From the NCBI RefSeq assembly GCF_030997045.1, contig NZ_CP116899.1, positions 558,001-622,000 on the forward strand: a stretch of 64,000 nt of DNA, in the 5' to 3' direction. Each line of letters starts with the position of its first letter. The first letter of the stretch is position 1. The DNA comes from Microbulbifer sp. TB1203. GTDB lineage: Bacteria > Pseudomonadota > Gammaproteobacteria > Pseudomonadales > Cellvibrionaceae. Below, one piece after another: positions 49,337 through 57,674 of the stretch. A program made the translations under genes and the position numbers. Under the pieces are notes generated by a model. It saw only the letters and a list, made by a program, of their open reading frames with translations, made no database searches and was not told the origin of the DNA.

Positions 49337-50902
49337 ATGCAATCGCATTTGACATCCACTCGCGGCATTTCGGATTCGCTACCCCGCTACGATTCCCTGG
49401 TGGCCATGCTGTACGCTTCGGTCGAGCGCACGCCGGACCGCACCGCGCTGATCTGCGAAGGGAGAAGTCTGTCCTACGCTGAACTGGGCCGGGCAGTGAC
49501 CGGCCTGGCCCTGCGGCTGCGGGAGACGGGCCATACCGGGGAACGGCTTGCCGTGATGTTGCCCAACAGCATCGAAACCGTGGTGGCGAGTTTCGCTGTT
49601 ATGGCCGCGGGGGCGCAGTTGGCTCCACTGAACCCTTTCTTTACACACCGGGAACTGCTGCCCATCGTATCGGCGGCGGAGTTTGCGGCCATCATCTGTA
49701 GTGACGAGATGCGGGAGAAAGCCGGGGCGCTGGCCTCGGAAGCCGGGGTGAAATCTGTCCTACCCCTGGTCCCGGGCGATATCGATCGACTGTCGTCCGG
49801 TGCGCAGGCTGCCGGCGCGTGCGAGCCCTTGCCGGCGCCCGATTCCCCGGCCCTGCTCATTCACACCGGGGGAACCACCGGCGCGCCGAAAGGGGTTGAT
49901 CACACTCACCGGTCGCTGCTGTTTTCCATTTACCAGCACGCCGCAATGTGGCCCCTGGAGTTCGGCGGCGAGCGCTTTCTCAGCGTCGCCCCGATGTTCC
50001 ATATCTGGGGCCTGGGCTATGCCACTTTGGTTCCCGTCTATGCCAGTGGCACCAACATCATCGTGCCGCGCTATGACCCCGAACGGGTACTGAGGGCACT
50101 GGGGGACCACAAGGTAACGGTGTTCGGCGGTGGTCCCGCGCCTATCTATGCCGGATTGGCCAGTCACCCGCTGACCAATACGCTGGCGTTTTCATCGTTG
50201 AAGTACAGTCTCACGGGAGGCGCCCCCAGCTCCGCCGAATTGCATCGCAAGTGGCGCGAGTTGACCGGTTGCGATCTCTATGAGGGCTGGGGCATGTCGG
50301 AAGGGGCGCCGCTGTGCCTCAACCCGGGCGACAGGGAGCCCCGCCCCATGTCGGTGGGCCATCCCGTGCCGGAGACGGAACTGCAGATCGTGGACCTGGA
50401 GCGGGGCGATCGGGTGCTGTCCCTCGGTGAACGCGGCGAACTGCGCGTGCGCGGCCCCCAGGTGATGCGGGGCTACCGCAATCGCTCCGGGGAGACTGCC
50501 GCCACACTGCGGGATGGCTGGCTGTACACCGGCGATATCGGCTACGTGGATAGTGAAGGCTATGTCTACCTGGTGGACCGGAAAAAAGACATGATCATCT
50601 CCGGGGGCTACAACGTATACCCGCGGGAGGTGGATGAGTGCCTGGTGACCAAGCCCGGTATCGCCGAGGCGGCGGCGGTCGGGAAACCGGAGGAGCGCCT
50701 GGGTGAAGTGCTGGTGGCCTTCGTGGCGCTTGAAGCGGGTGTTTCCATGTCGGAGGAGGATGTACTGGCTTATTGCGCGGAGCGGCTGGTCAAGTACAAG
50801 CGGCCGGTAGAAGTACATTTTGTCGACAGCCTGCCGCGCACCGGTGTCAACAAGATCGACAGGCTGGCTCTGCGAGAGATGGCGATTTCGATAATGACAT
50901 GA
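49337..50902 (+). CDS. fcs: Acyl-CoA synthetase, probably feruloyl/p-coumaroyl-CoA synthetase
   Basis: A 521-residue member of the adenylate-forming superfamily. Core motifs are 'LLIHTGGTTGAPKGVDHTHRS' (P-loop), 'YEGWGMSEGAP' (A5), 'DGWLYTGDIGYVDSEGYVYLVDRKKDMIISGGYNVYPREVDE' (A7-A8 hinge) and the C-terminal lysine in 'LPRTGVNKIDRLALRE'. Substrate is inferred from the neighbours: vdh, vanA and a feruloyl-CoA hydratase-lyase gene are adjacent, so hydroxycinnamates are the natural choice. Sequence alone would also allow medium- or long-chain acids. The ATG at 49337 has AGGAG 8 bases upstream. Confidence 0.8.
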   Translation: MQSHLTSTRGISDSLPRYDSLVAMLYASVERTPDRTALICEGRSLSYAELGRAVTGLALRLRETGHTGERLAVMLPNSIETVVASFAVMAAGAQLAPLNPFFTHRELLPIVSAAEFAAIICSDEMREKAGALASEAGVKSVLPLVPGDIDRLSSGAQAAGACEPLPAPDSPALLIHTGGTTGAPKGVDHTHRSLLFSIYQHAAMWPLEFGGERFLSVAPMFHIWGLGYATLVPVYASGTNIIVPRYDPERVLRALGDHKVTVFGGGPAPIYAGLASHPLTNTLAFSSLKYSLTGGAPSSAELHRKWRELTGCDLYEGWGMSEGAPLCLNPGDREPRPMSVGHPVPETELQIVDLERGDRVLSLGERGELRVRGPQVMRGYRNRSGETAATLRDGWLYTGDIGYVDSEGYVYLVDRKKDMIISGGYNVYPREVDECLVTKPGIAEAAAVGKPEERLGEVLVAFVALEAGVSMSEEDVLAYCAERLVKYKRPVEVHFVDSLPRTGVNKIDRLALREMAISIMT

Positions 50903-50924
50903 TCAACCCCCGAAGGAGAAAGCC

Positions 50925-51941
50925 ATGTATCCCCAGAACCAATGGTATGCGGCGGCCTGGAGCCAGGACGTCACCAACGAACCGTTGGCCCGGACCATCT
51001 GCGGAGAGGACATCGTCCTGTACCGGCAACCCGATGGCAGGGCCGTGGCACTGGCCGACCGCTGCTGGCATCGCCAGGCTCCGCTATCCATGGGAAGGGT
51101 GCTGGACAACGGCGACCTCCAGTGCCCCTATCACGGCCTGGAGTTCAATGGCGAGGGCGTCTGTACACGCGTGCCCAGCCAGGAGTGTCCACCCAGGAAA
51201 GCACGAGTCCGCGCTTTCCCGTTGAGTGAGCGACACCGGTTTGTCTGGGTCTGGATTGGCGACACCGACAAGGTGGATGAACGCCTGATCCCCGACCTAC
51301 GCTGGAACGATCACCCGGACTGGGTGGGAGAAGGCGGCACATTGACTATCGCGTGCAATTTCAAATTACTGGTCGACAATCTGATGGATCTGACACACGA
51401 AACCTACGTGCATTCCACCACCATCGGTGACGAGAAACTGCCGGGGGCACCGGTCGACACCTCGGTGGAAAACGGCGAGGTCAGTGTCCGCCGCGTTATT
51501 CCCGATCACGACCCGGCGCCTTTCTGGAAGGCGGAAATCGCTAACGCGCTGGAATATCAGGGTCACTGTGACCGCTGGCAGATTATCCGCTTTATTCCGC
51601 CTTCCTGTATCGCCATCGACGTCGGGGTTGCCGTGGCTGGAACCGGTGGCCCGGACGGACATCGCGAGCAGGGGGTCAACGCTTACGTGATCAATGCCAT
51701 CACGCCGATAGACGAGCGCAACACGCTCTACCTGTGGAATTTCGTGCGTAATTTTGATCGCGGCAACGCACAGCGGACTGCCGATATCCAGAAACGGATT
51801 GAGGGGGTATTTCTGGAGGATGTGGCAATGCTGGAGGGGCAGCAGAGAGCGATGGACAGAGGCGGCGAAACTCGCATGGTTACTCTCAAAATCGACTCGG
51901 GCATTGCCGCTGCGCGCCGTATTATTGACACCTTGATCTAG
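50925..51941 (+). CDS. vanA: Vanillate O-demethylase oxygenase subunit
   Basis: A 338-residue Rieske non-heme iron oxygenase removing the methyl group of vanillate to give protocatechuate and formaldehyde. Rieske cluster ligands are C47/H49 ('RCWHRQAPLS') and C67/H70 ('QCPYHGLEF'). The mononuclear iron histidines are in 'DNLMDLTHETYVHSTT' (H158, H163). The order and length match VanA (about 330-355). The usual partner reductase VanB is not adjacent or anywhere in the window, so electrons must come from a reductase encoded elsewhere. Last gene of the vdh-pobA-fcs-vanA operon. Confidence 0.92.
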   Translation: MYPQNQWYAAAWSQDVTNEPLARTICGEDIVLYRQPDGRAVALADRCWHRQAPLSMGRVLDNGDLQCPYHGLEFNGEGVCTRVPSQECPPRKARVRAFPLSERHRFVWVWIGDTDKVDERLIPDLRWNDHPDWVGEGGTLTIACNFKLLVDNLMDLTHETYVHSTTIGDEKLPGAPVDTSVENGEVSVRRVIPDHDPAPFWKAEIANALEYQGHCDRWQIIRFIPPSCIAIDVGVAVAGTGGPDGHREQGVNAYVINAITPIDERNTLYLWNFVRNFDRGNAQRTADIQKRIEGVFLEDVAMLEGQQRAMDRGGETRMVTLKIDSGIAAARRIIDTLI

Positions 51942-52100
51942 TGGGCGATGAGTAAAGTTGTGTAACAGCTCGCTGTGCCAAAGCGCTCAACTCTGCGTTG
52001 AGAAAGCTTGAAATAGCCCTGCTATTCCGTACGGAGGCCGTTTTTTCGCAAGGCAAGGCGCAGTGAGTGCCGTGTGGCGGGACATACCGTGAATAGGCCC

Positions 52101-52556
52101 CTATTCCGGCTCAATCGTGTCCAGGTGCTGCCACAGCTCCCGGATGCGCTCGGTCAGCTCCCGCCTTTCCCGCTTGCCCAACACGGCAAAACAGCGATCT
52201 TCATGCTCCGCGATAGCCGACATCACCTTTTTGTTAACGCGTTTGCCTTTGGCGCTGAGTGTCAGTGCCAGCGAGCGCCCGTCCTTGCGCGCGGTCTCCA
52301 CCAGGCCCTGTTCGATCAGGCCCGCGATGAGTGGGGCCATGTTGGCGCGTTTGATGGACAGAATTTTGCCAATCCGGCTTTGGGTAATGCCGGGATTGGT
52401 GGATATCTCCATCAACACCGTGGCTTCGGTAGGGCGCAGGTCCAGGCTGTCCAGTGATCGGGACAGGTCGGCCATGATCAGAACAGATAGCCGGCGCAGA
52501 TGGTAGCCCAGCAGGTTGTCGGTGGGGTCGCTCAGGGGAGGGCGCTTTGTCGTCAT
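52101..52556 (-). CDS. MarR-family repressor of hydroxycinnamate catabolism
   Basis: A 151-residue winged-helix regulator ('RPTEATVLMEISTNPGITQSRIGKILSIKRANMAPLIAGLIEQGLVETARKDGRSLALTLSAKGKRV'). It is divergent from the feruloyl-CoA hydratase-lyase gene across a 141-base region with a perfect inverted repeat. MarR proteins in this setting (FerC/CouR/FerR type) repress ferulate or p-coumarate genes and release DNA on binding a hydroxycinnamoyl-CoA. That effector is inferred from context. The 51942-52100 region between vanA and this gene has no gene. Confidence 0.85.
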   Translation of the reverse strand: MTTKRPPLSDPTDNLLGYHLRRLSVLIMADLSRSLDSLDLRPTEATVLMEISTNPGITQSRIGKILSIKRANMAPLIAGLIEQGLVETARKDGRSLALTLSAKGKRVNKKVMSAIAEHEDRCFAVLGKRERRELTERIRELWQHLDTIEPE

Positions 52557-52593
52557 GTCAGTCAGTTCTATTAGTTGCAGTTGCGATTATTGA

Positions 52594-52612
52594 ATGCTAT
52601 GTTTTATAGCAT
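52594..52612. promoter_or_regulatory. MarR operator (perfect inverted repeat)
   Basis: ATGCTAT-GTTTT-ATAGCAT, seven-base perfect arms, lies 38 bases before the marR start and 86 before ech. It is placed to repress both divergent promoters. Confidence 0.75.
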
Positions 52613-52697
52613 AACTGGCAGGCGCATGGTGCACCTTCCCATTATCACCGCATCGACCCCTGCGGGTCACTATCCGCTTTTATGAATGGAGAGCAAT

Positions 52698-53519
52698 ATG
52701 ACTGACACAGTAGCCTGCGACGTGCGTGACCGCATCGCGTGGGTGCGATTCAATCGCCCTGAGAAGCGCAACTGCATGAGTCCGACCCTGAATCGCCGTA
52801 TGCGGGAGGTGTTGGACGAACTGGAATTCCGCGACGATGTGGGGGTACTGGTATTGACCGGGGAGGGCTCGGCCTGGAGCGCGGGCATGGATCTCAAGGA
52901 ATACTTCCGCGAAACTGAAGCGAAAGGCCTGGGCGCCGTGCGCCAGTCCCAGCGTGAGGCCTACGGCTGGTGGCAGCGCCTGCGCTGGTACCAGAAGCCG
53001 ACCATCGCCATGGTGAACGGCTGGTGTTTTGGCGGCGGCTACGGACCGTTGTTCGCCTGCGACCTCGCCTTTGCCGCCGAGGAGGCGACCTTCGGTCTCA
53101 GCGAGATCAATTGGGGTATCCTGCCCGGCGGTGGCGCAACGAAAGTGGCGGTGGAGCTGATGGGCTTCCGCAATGCCATGTATCACGCCATGATGGGGGA
53201 GAATATCGATGGGGCCAAGGCCGCCGAGTGGGGGCTGGTCAACGAGGCCTTGCCCCTGGCAAAACTGCAAGACCGGGTCATCGAGGTGGCCAATGTGCTG
53301 CTGGAGAAAAACCCGGTGGCTCTCAAGGCGACCAAGGATGCCGTGCGCCGGGTGGGTGAGATGACCTACGACAACGCGGAGGATTACCTGGTGCGGGCCC
53401 AGGAGGCCGCCAACAGTTTTGACAACGAGGGGCGCAAGGAGGGCATTCGCCAGTTTATCGACGACAAGACCTACAAACCCGGCCTGGGGGCCTACGAACT
53501 CAATATGCAGGGTGATTGA
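52698..53519 (+). CDS. ech: Hydroxycinnamoyl-CoA hydratase-lyase (feruloyl-CoA to vanillin)
   Basis: A 273-residue crotonase-fold enzyme that hydrates feruloyl- or p-coumaroyl-CoA and splits off acetyl-CoA, leaving vanillin or 4-hydroxybenzaldehyde. It closely follows HCHL: 'NRPEKRNCMSPTLNRRM', 'AWSAGMDLKEYFRE', 'KPTIAMVNGWCFGGG', 'ATFGLSEINWGI' with catalytic glutamate E136, and 'QFIDDKTYKPGLGAYE'. The position of the active-site serine of Pseudomonas HCHL (Ser123) is glycine here (G116 in 'GGGYGPLFACD'). The ATG at 52698 has GGAGA five bases upstream. An MFS transporter gene follows in the same operon. Confidence 0.9.
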   Translation: MTDTVACDVRDRIAWVRFNRPEKRNCMSPTLNRRMREVLDELEFRDDVGVLVLTGEGSAWSAGMDLKEYFRETEAKGLGAVRQSQREAYGWWQRLRWYQKPTIAMVNGWCFGGGYGPLFACDLAFAAEEATFGLSEINWGILPGGGATKVAVELMGFRNAMYHAMMGENIDGAKAAEWGLVNEALPLAKLQDRVIEVANVLLEKNPVALKATKDAVRRVGEMTYDNAEDYLVRAQEAANSFDNEGRKEGIRQFIDDKTYKPGLGAYELNMQGD

Positions 53520-53548
53520 AAGCTCACTCACTGACACGGGAAATAATA

Positions 53549-54868
53549 ATGACACCATCCCCACAGCAATTGCTCGACAATGCGCCGATGAGCCGCCTGC
53601 AGGTCATCGCGGTAATCCTTTGTGTCCTACTCAACGCACTGGACGGCTTCGACGTATTGGCCATCAGTTTTGCCGCGCCGGGCATTGCCGATGAGTGGGG
53701 TATTTCCCGGGGAATGCTGGGTGTCGTATTGTCGATGGAACTGATCGGCATGGCGGTCGGTTCGGTGGTTCTCGGCGGCGTCGCTGACCGGGCAGGGCGC
53801 AGGCCGACTATCCTCGGCTGTCTGCTGATCATGAGCAGCGGTATGTTTCTCGCCTCCCTGGCTCGCGACGTATACATGCTCTCGGTTATCCGCCTGGTTA
53901 CGGGCCTGGGTATCGGCGGTATGCTGGCGGCGACCAACGCCATGACCGCGGAGTGTTCCAACAGCCGTTGGCGCAATGCCAATGTGGCGATCATGGCAAC
54001 CGGCTATCCCCTGGGGGTGATCGTGGGTGGTTCGATCGCCTCGGTGCTGTTGGCGAGCTTCGACTGGCGGGCCGTGTTCCAATTCGGCGGGGCCGTCACC
54101 GCGCTGATGATTCCCCTGGTCTGGCTGTTCCTGTCCGAGTCCGTCTCCTATCTGTTGCAGCGCCGTCCGGCGGGAGCCTTGCCGCGAATCAATGGCATAT
54201 TGGCGCGCATGGGACATCCGCCGCTCACCTCGCTGCCGGAAGCGCTCGCGCAGGTGCGTCGCGCTTCCTGGTCAGAGTTGTTTTCCCCCGGCCTGGCATC
54301 TACCACGATATTGCTGACCGCAGCCTATTTCACCCACATCATGACGTTTTACTTCATCCTGAAGTGGATTCCGAAAATCGTGGTGGACATGGGTTTCTCC
54401 GCTTCCCTGGCCGGCGGCGTGCTGGTTTGGGCGAATGTGGGGGGGGCCATCGGCTCCATCCTGCTCGGCCTGTTGACGCGCAAATTCAATGTGCGGGCCC
54501 TGGTACTGGGGGCCCTGTTGGGGGCAGCGGTCATGGTCTGCGTATTCGGTCGGGGGCAGGCGGATCTCACGCAGTTGGCCCTGGTGGCCGCGGCGGCGGG
54601 CTTTTTCACCAACTCCGCCATCGTCGGTATGTACGCTATCTTCGCCCAGTCCTTTCCCACGGAAGTGCGTGCCGGGGGCACGGGCTTTGTTATCGGCTTG
54701 GGGCGGGGCGGCGCAGCCCTCGGGCCCATTGTCGCCGGCCTGCTGTTTGAAAGTGGCCAGGGTTTGTCCAGCGTCGCCTTTGTCATGGCCATGGGGTCAC
54801 TGGTCGCGGCGGTGATGCTGTTGTTATTGCTCCGGCGCGGCAAGGCCGGTGTCCTGTCACGCGTCTAG
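53549..54868 (+). CDS. MFS aromatic-acid importer (AAHS family, PcaK/BenK-like)
   Basis: A 439-residue inner-membrane transporter with 12 predicted helices. The first helix motif 'LLNALDGFDVLAISFAAPGIADEWGI' carries the DGxD motif of aromatic acid:H+ symporters. 'GGVADRAGRRPTILGC' is the loop 2-3 signature and 'GTGFVIGLGRGGAALGPIVAGLL' is typical of helix 11. It follows ech by 29 bases and is probably a ferulate, p-coumarate, vanillate or 4-hydroxybenzoate importer. The ribosome site is weak (GGGA). Confidence 0.9.
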   Translation: MTPSPQQLLDNAPMSRLQVIAVILCVLLNALDGFDVLAISFAAPGIADEWGISRGMLGVVLSMELIGMAVGSVVLGGVADRAGRRPTILGCLLIMSSGMFLASLARDVYMLSVIRLVTGLGIGGMLAATNAMTAECSNSRWRNANVAIMATGYPLGVIVGGSIASVLLASFDWRAVFQFGGAVTALMIPLVWLFLSESVSYLLQRRPAGALPRINGILARMGHPPLTSLPEALAQVRRASWSELFSPGLASTTILLTAAYFTHIMTFYFILKWIPKIVVDMGFSASLAGGVLVWANVGGAIGSILLGLLTRKFNVRALVLGALLGAAVMVCVFGRGQADLTQLALVAAAAGFFTNSAIVGMYAIFAQSFPTEVRAGGTGFVIGLGRGGAALGPIVAGLLFESGQGLSSVAFVMAMGSLVAAVMLLLLLRRGKAGVLSRV

Positions 54869-54876
54869 TTTCGGCC

Positions 54877-54954
54877 GTAGGATGGGCAAAGGAGCGTAGC
54901 GACGTGCCCATCTTCCGGGACCTTGATGGGCACGCTACGCTTTGCCCATCCTAC
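54877..54954. repeat. REP-like inverted repeat, family B
   Basis: GTAGGATGGGCAAAGGAGCG with the following TAGCGACGTGCCCATC is inverted at 54926-54954. The pair forms a long imperfect hairpin after the MFS gene stop. This GTAGGATGGGCAAAGC-type unit is a widely dispersed gammaproteobacterial repeat, different from family A. It may end the ech-MFS transcript. Confidence 0.8.
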
Positions 54955-54972
54955 AAGTTGAAGTGCTATGAA

Positions 54973-55011
54973 ATATTGCAATATATTGATTGATAGCTAC
55001 ACTGTATAGCA
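54973..55011. promoter_or_regulatory. Putative MarR operator and palindrome before the TonB receptor gene
   Basis: AGCTAC-ACTGT-ATAGCA (54995-55011) has the exact right half-site and a 4-of-6 left half-site of the MarR palindrome at 52594. A perfect palindrome ATATTGCAATAT lies just upstream (54973-54984). Both are 60-100 bases before the receptor start. Confidence 0.5.
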
Positions 55012-55071
55012 GTCGTATGACGAGCTGAAGTTCCGTGCTCATAAAGATAATAAAGAAGCGGAGGGAAGTTC

Positions 55072-57462
55072 ATGAAACAGTGTGTACCGGTATCGGTGTT
55101 GTTCAACCGTAATTTCCTTGCCTCGAGCCTGGCCCTGGCTTCCCTGGCGGGCCCTGGATCGCACGCCCTGGCGCAGGAGGCCTCTGTGGCGCAGCTGGAG
55201 GAAGTGGTTGTGACTGCCCGGCGGCGGGCGGAGAACCTCCAGGACGTGCCGATTTCGGTGACCGCCATGTCTGCCGAGGCACTGGAGCGGCGCCAGATCT
55301 TTTCCACGGTGGACCTCGATCGGGCCACCCCGAGTATGCAGTTCACCAGCTACGGGCAGCTCTCCGGGAACAATGCCGCGGCGGTTGTGTTCATTCGCGG
55401 TGTTGGCCAGCTTGACCCCACACCCGCGGTGGACCCGGGGGTAGGCTTCTATATCGACGATGTTTATATGGGGCGCTCGGTGGGCGCGGCCATGGATTTT
55501 CTCGATGTCGCCGATGTTCAGGTGCTGCGGGGTCCCCAGGGAACTCTGTTCGGCCGCAACACCATTGGCGGCGCGGTCATCGTCAACTCCCGCCTGCCGG
55601 GTACCGAATTTGGTGGAACCATCAGCGCGGAACTCGGTGACGACAACCTGTACCAGGTTTATGGTGTCGTGGATCTGCCGGTCAATGAGGACTTGGGACT
55701 GCGCCTGTCGGCGGGTACGCGCAAGCGGGACGGTTACGTTACGCGGGAATTCGACGGGCAGGACCTGGGCAACGAGAACGGCTACACCCTGAAGGGAACA
55801 TTGCGCTGGACGCCTTCGGATTCCCTGGACGTGATTCTGCGGGCCGACTATACGGAAAAGGATGAGCACGGCTCACCGTTTGTCTTCAAGGGTATCAACA
55901 CCAATGCGCCGGTGCCGGCTATTGTCAGTGTGGCCGCCGGCTGCCCCGGGGCGACCATGCCGTTTGCGCCGCTGGAGCCCGGTGACCCGCGCTTTGGCGC
56001 CCCCTTTGTTCCCGATACGGATGACCCCCGCTGCGCCAACAACCACTACGATAAAGGCCCTTATACCAACGGTGGCACTGCGCCGGTGGAGAGTACGTTT
56101 GAAGGCTATGGCTCCTCGGGTACCCTGGCCTGGCAACTGAACGACGCCCTGGAATTGCGTTCGATCACGGCCTACCGGGAAACCGACTGGACGGGCATTC
56201 GCGATGCGGACAATACACCATTCACCCTGATTACTACGGATTACACCAGCACATCGGAGCAGTTCAGCCAGGAACTGCGGCTGAGTTTTACATCGGACCG
56301 GGTGCACGGCATAACGGGGCTGTACTATTTCGACGAGGACACTTCTGATCGGGTGACGGTGCCGCTGGCCTTTCCGCCGGCTCCCCCTTTTATCGCCTCG
56401 CTGCTGAACGGCGGCCCCGGCACCCGCGACCTCCAGTTTGTCGACCTGGGCACCGAGTCGACGGCGGTATTCACGGAGTGGACCTACGACGTGACGGATG
56501 CCCTTAGCCTGACCGGCGGCCTGCGCTACACCGATGAAGATAAATTCATGCAGGGGGTGATATTCAATCTGTTCCCGGCCACCGACCCCGACCCGGACCC
56601 GCTACCGAATGCGGCCATCCCCGACGGTGGGCCGTTGTTTATCCGCCCGGACGAATATACCGAGAACTTTCAGAAAATGACGGGCTCGGCCAGCCTGACG
56701 TACAACTGGACGCCGACGGTCATGACCTACCTCAGCTACGCCGACAGTTTCAAATCCGGCGGTTTCAACCAGCGCTACAACAGCCCCACGCCGGACTTTA
56801 ACCCGGTGACATTTGACGAGGAAACGGTGGAGTCCTATGAGTTGGGCATCAAGGCCAACATCGGTGACAGCCTGCGATTCAACGCCGCCGTTTTTTCCTC
56901 TTCCTACAGCGACATACAACTCATCTATCGTCAGGGCGTAGTGCCGCTGTTGTTCAATGCCGGCAGTGCCTCCATCGACGGGTTTGAACTGGAATTCACC
57001 TATGCACCCAACCTCAGCCTGATTGTCGATGGCGGGTTCAGTTACCTCGATGACTCGATTGACGACATCATTGAGATCCCGGGAGCGGACGCCACAGTGG
57101 GGCCGGACAACAGCCTGCCCTTTACACCGGAGTGGCAAGGAAACCTGGGCGTTGGCTACAGCTTCACCTATGGCGATGACCTGGAACTGATGCCGCGAGT
57201 TGATGTGGCCTACACCGATTCACAGTTCTTTGATGCTGCCAACACCGAACTCACCGCCCAGAACGACAGCGTAACCACCGTTAACGCCTCCGTGACGCTG
57301 AGCGCACCCGGCACCGGCTGGCGGGTCACACTGCGCGGGGATAACTTGACCGATGAACTGTATCCGGTACAGGGCAACGCATCGCTGGCTACCCTGGGCT
57401 ATGGGGAAATCGTCTACGCCCGGCAGCGCAACTGGACGCTGTCTGCGGCCTACGATTTCTAG
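55072..57462 (+). CDS. TonB-dependent receptor, probably for aromatic compounds
   Basis: A complete 796-residue outer-membrane receptor. It has a signal peptide (about 1-35, cleavage near 'SHALA-QEA') and a TonB box and plug start 'LEEVVVTARRRAENLQDVPISVTAMSAEAL'. The plug (about 50-165) contains 'RGPQGTLFGRNTIGGAVIVNSRLPG', and a 22-strand type barrel follows with 'YLSYADSFKSGGFNQRYN', ending 'NWTLSAAYDF'. GGAGG precedes the ATG. Its place directly after the hydroxycinnamate transporter genes, with a candidate MarR operator upstream, suggests it imports lignin-derived aromatics or oligomers. The sequence class is the large sphingomonad-type receptor group, whose ligands are mostly unknown. 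Confidence 0.9.
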   Translation: MKQCVPVSVLFNRNFLASSLALASLAGPGSHALAQEASVAQLEEVVVTARRRAENLQDVPISVTAMSAEALERRQIFSTVDLDRATPSMQFTSYGQLSGNNAAAVVFIRGVGQLDPTPAVDPGVGFYIDDVYMGRSVGAAMDFLDVADVQVLRGPQGTLFGRNTIGGAVIVNSRLPGTEFGGTISAELGDDNLYQVYGVVDLPVNEDLGLRLSAGTRKRDGYVTREFDGQDLGNENGYTLKGTLRWTPSDSLDVILRADYTEKDEHGSPFVFKGINTNAPVPAIVSVAAGCPGATMPFAPLEPGDPRFGAPFVPDTDDPRCANNHYDKGPYTNGGTAPVESTFEGYGSSGTLAWQLNDALELRSITAYRETDWTGIRDADNTPFTLITTDYTSTSEQFSQELRLSFTSDRVHGITGLYYFDEDTSDRVTVPLAFPPAPPFIASLLNGGPGTRDLQFVDLGTESTAVFTEWTYDVTDALSLTGGLRYTDEDKFMQGVIFNLFPATDPDPDPLPNAAIPDGGPLFIRPDEYTENFQKMTGSASLTYNWTPTVMTYLSYADSFKSGGFNQRYNSPTPDFNPVTFDEETVESYELGIKANIGDSLRFNAAVFSSSYSDIQLIYRQGVVPLLFNAGSASIDGFELEFTYAPNLSLIVDGGFSYLDDSIDDIIEIPGADATVGPDNSLPFTPEWQGNLGVGYSFTYGDDLELMPRVDVAYTDSQFFDAANTELTAQNDSVTTVNASVTLSAPGTGWRVTLRGDNLTDELYPVQGNASLATLGYGEIVYARQRNWTLSAAYDF

Positions 57463-57498
57463 TGCGAATCTTCGGCAAGCCTCACAGGACTTGGCTTG

Positions 57499-57525
57499 AG
57501 CCGGGCGACCGCTCGGCTTTTTTTT
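57499..57525 (+). terminator. Rho-independent terminator after TonB receptor gene
   Basis: AGCCGGGC-GACC-GCTCGGCT forms an eight-pair stem (one G-T) and is followed by eight T bases, 36 bases after the stop codon. Confidence 0.88.
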
Positions 57526-57557
57526 GCCGGGGCAGGGCATGCGGTTGAGGGCCTGCG

Positions 57558-57606
57558 AATGGGAGTGCCCGGAACTGGCTGACGATGTCTGGCACCAGTT
57601 GATATC
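57558..57606 (+). repeat. Diverged copy of the guaA-end/downstream junction sequence
   Basis: From GAATGGGAGTGCCCGGAACT through GGCTGACGATGTCTGGCACC the sequence aligns without gaps to 9596-9644 (the last codons of guaA plus the start of the 84-base repeat). About 35 of 49 positions match and nearly all differences are transitions. It lies between the terminator and the araC gene. Confidence 0.5.
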
Positions 57607-57674
57607 AGGAACACACTGAACCGTAATTACATAAAAATTAGCGATTAAGTTCCCTTAAACCAGTAGGGGGTTCG

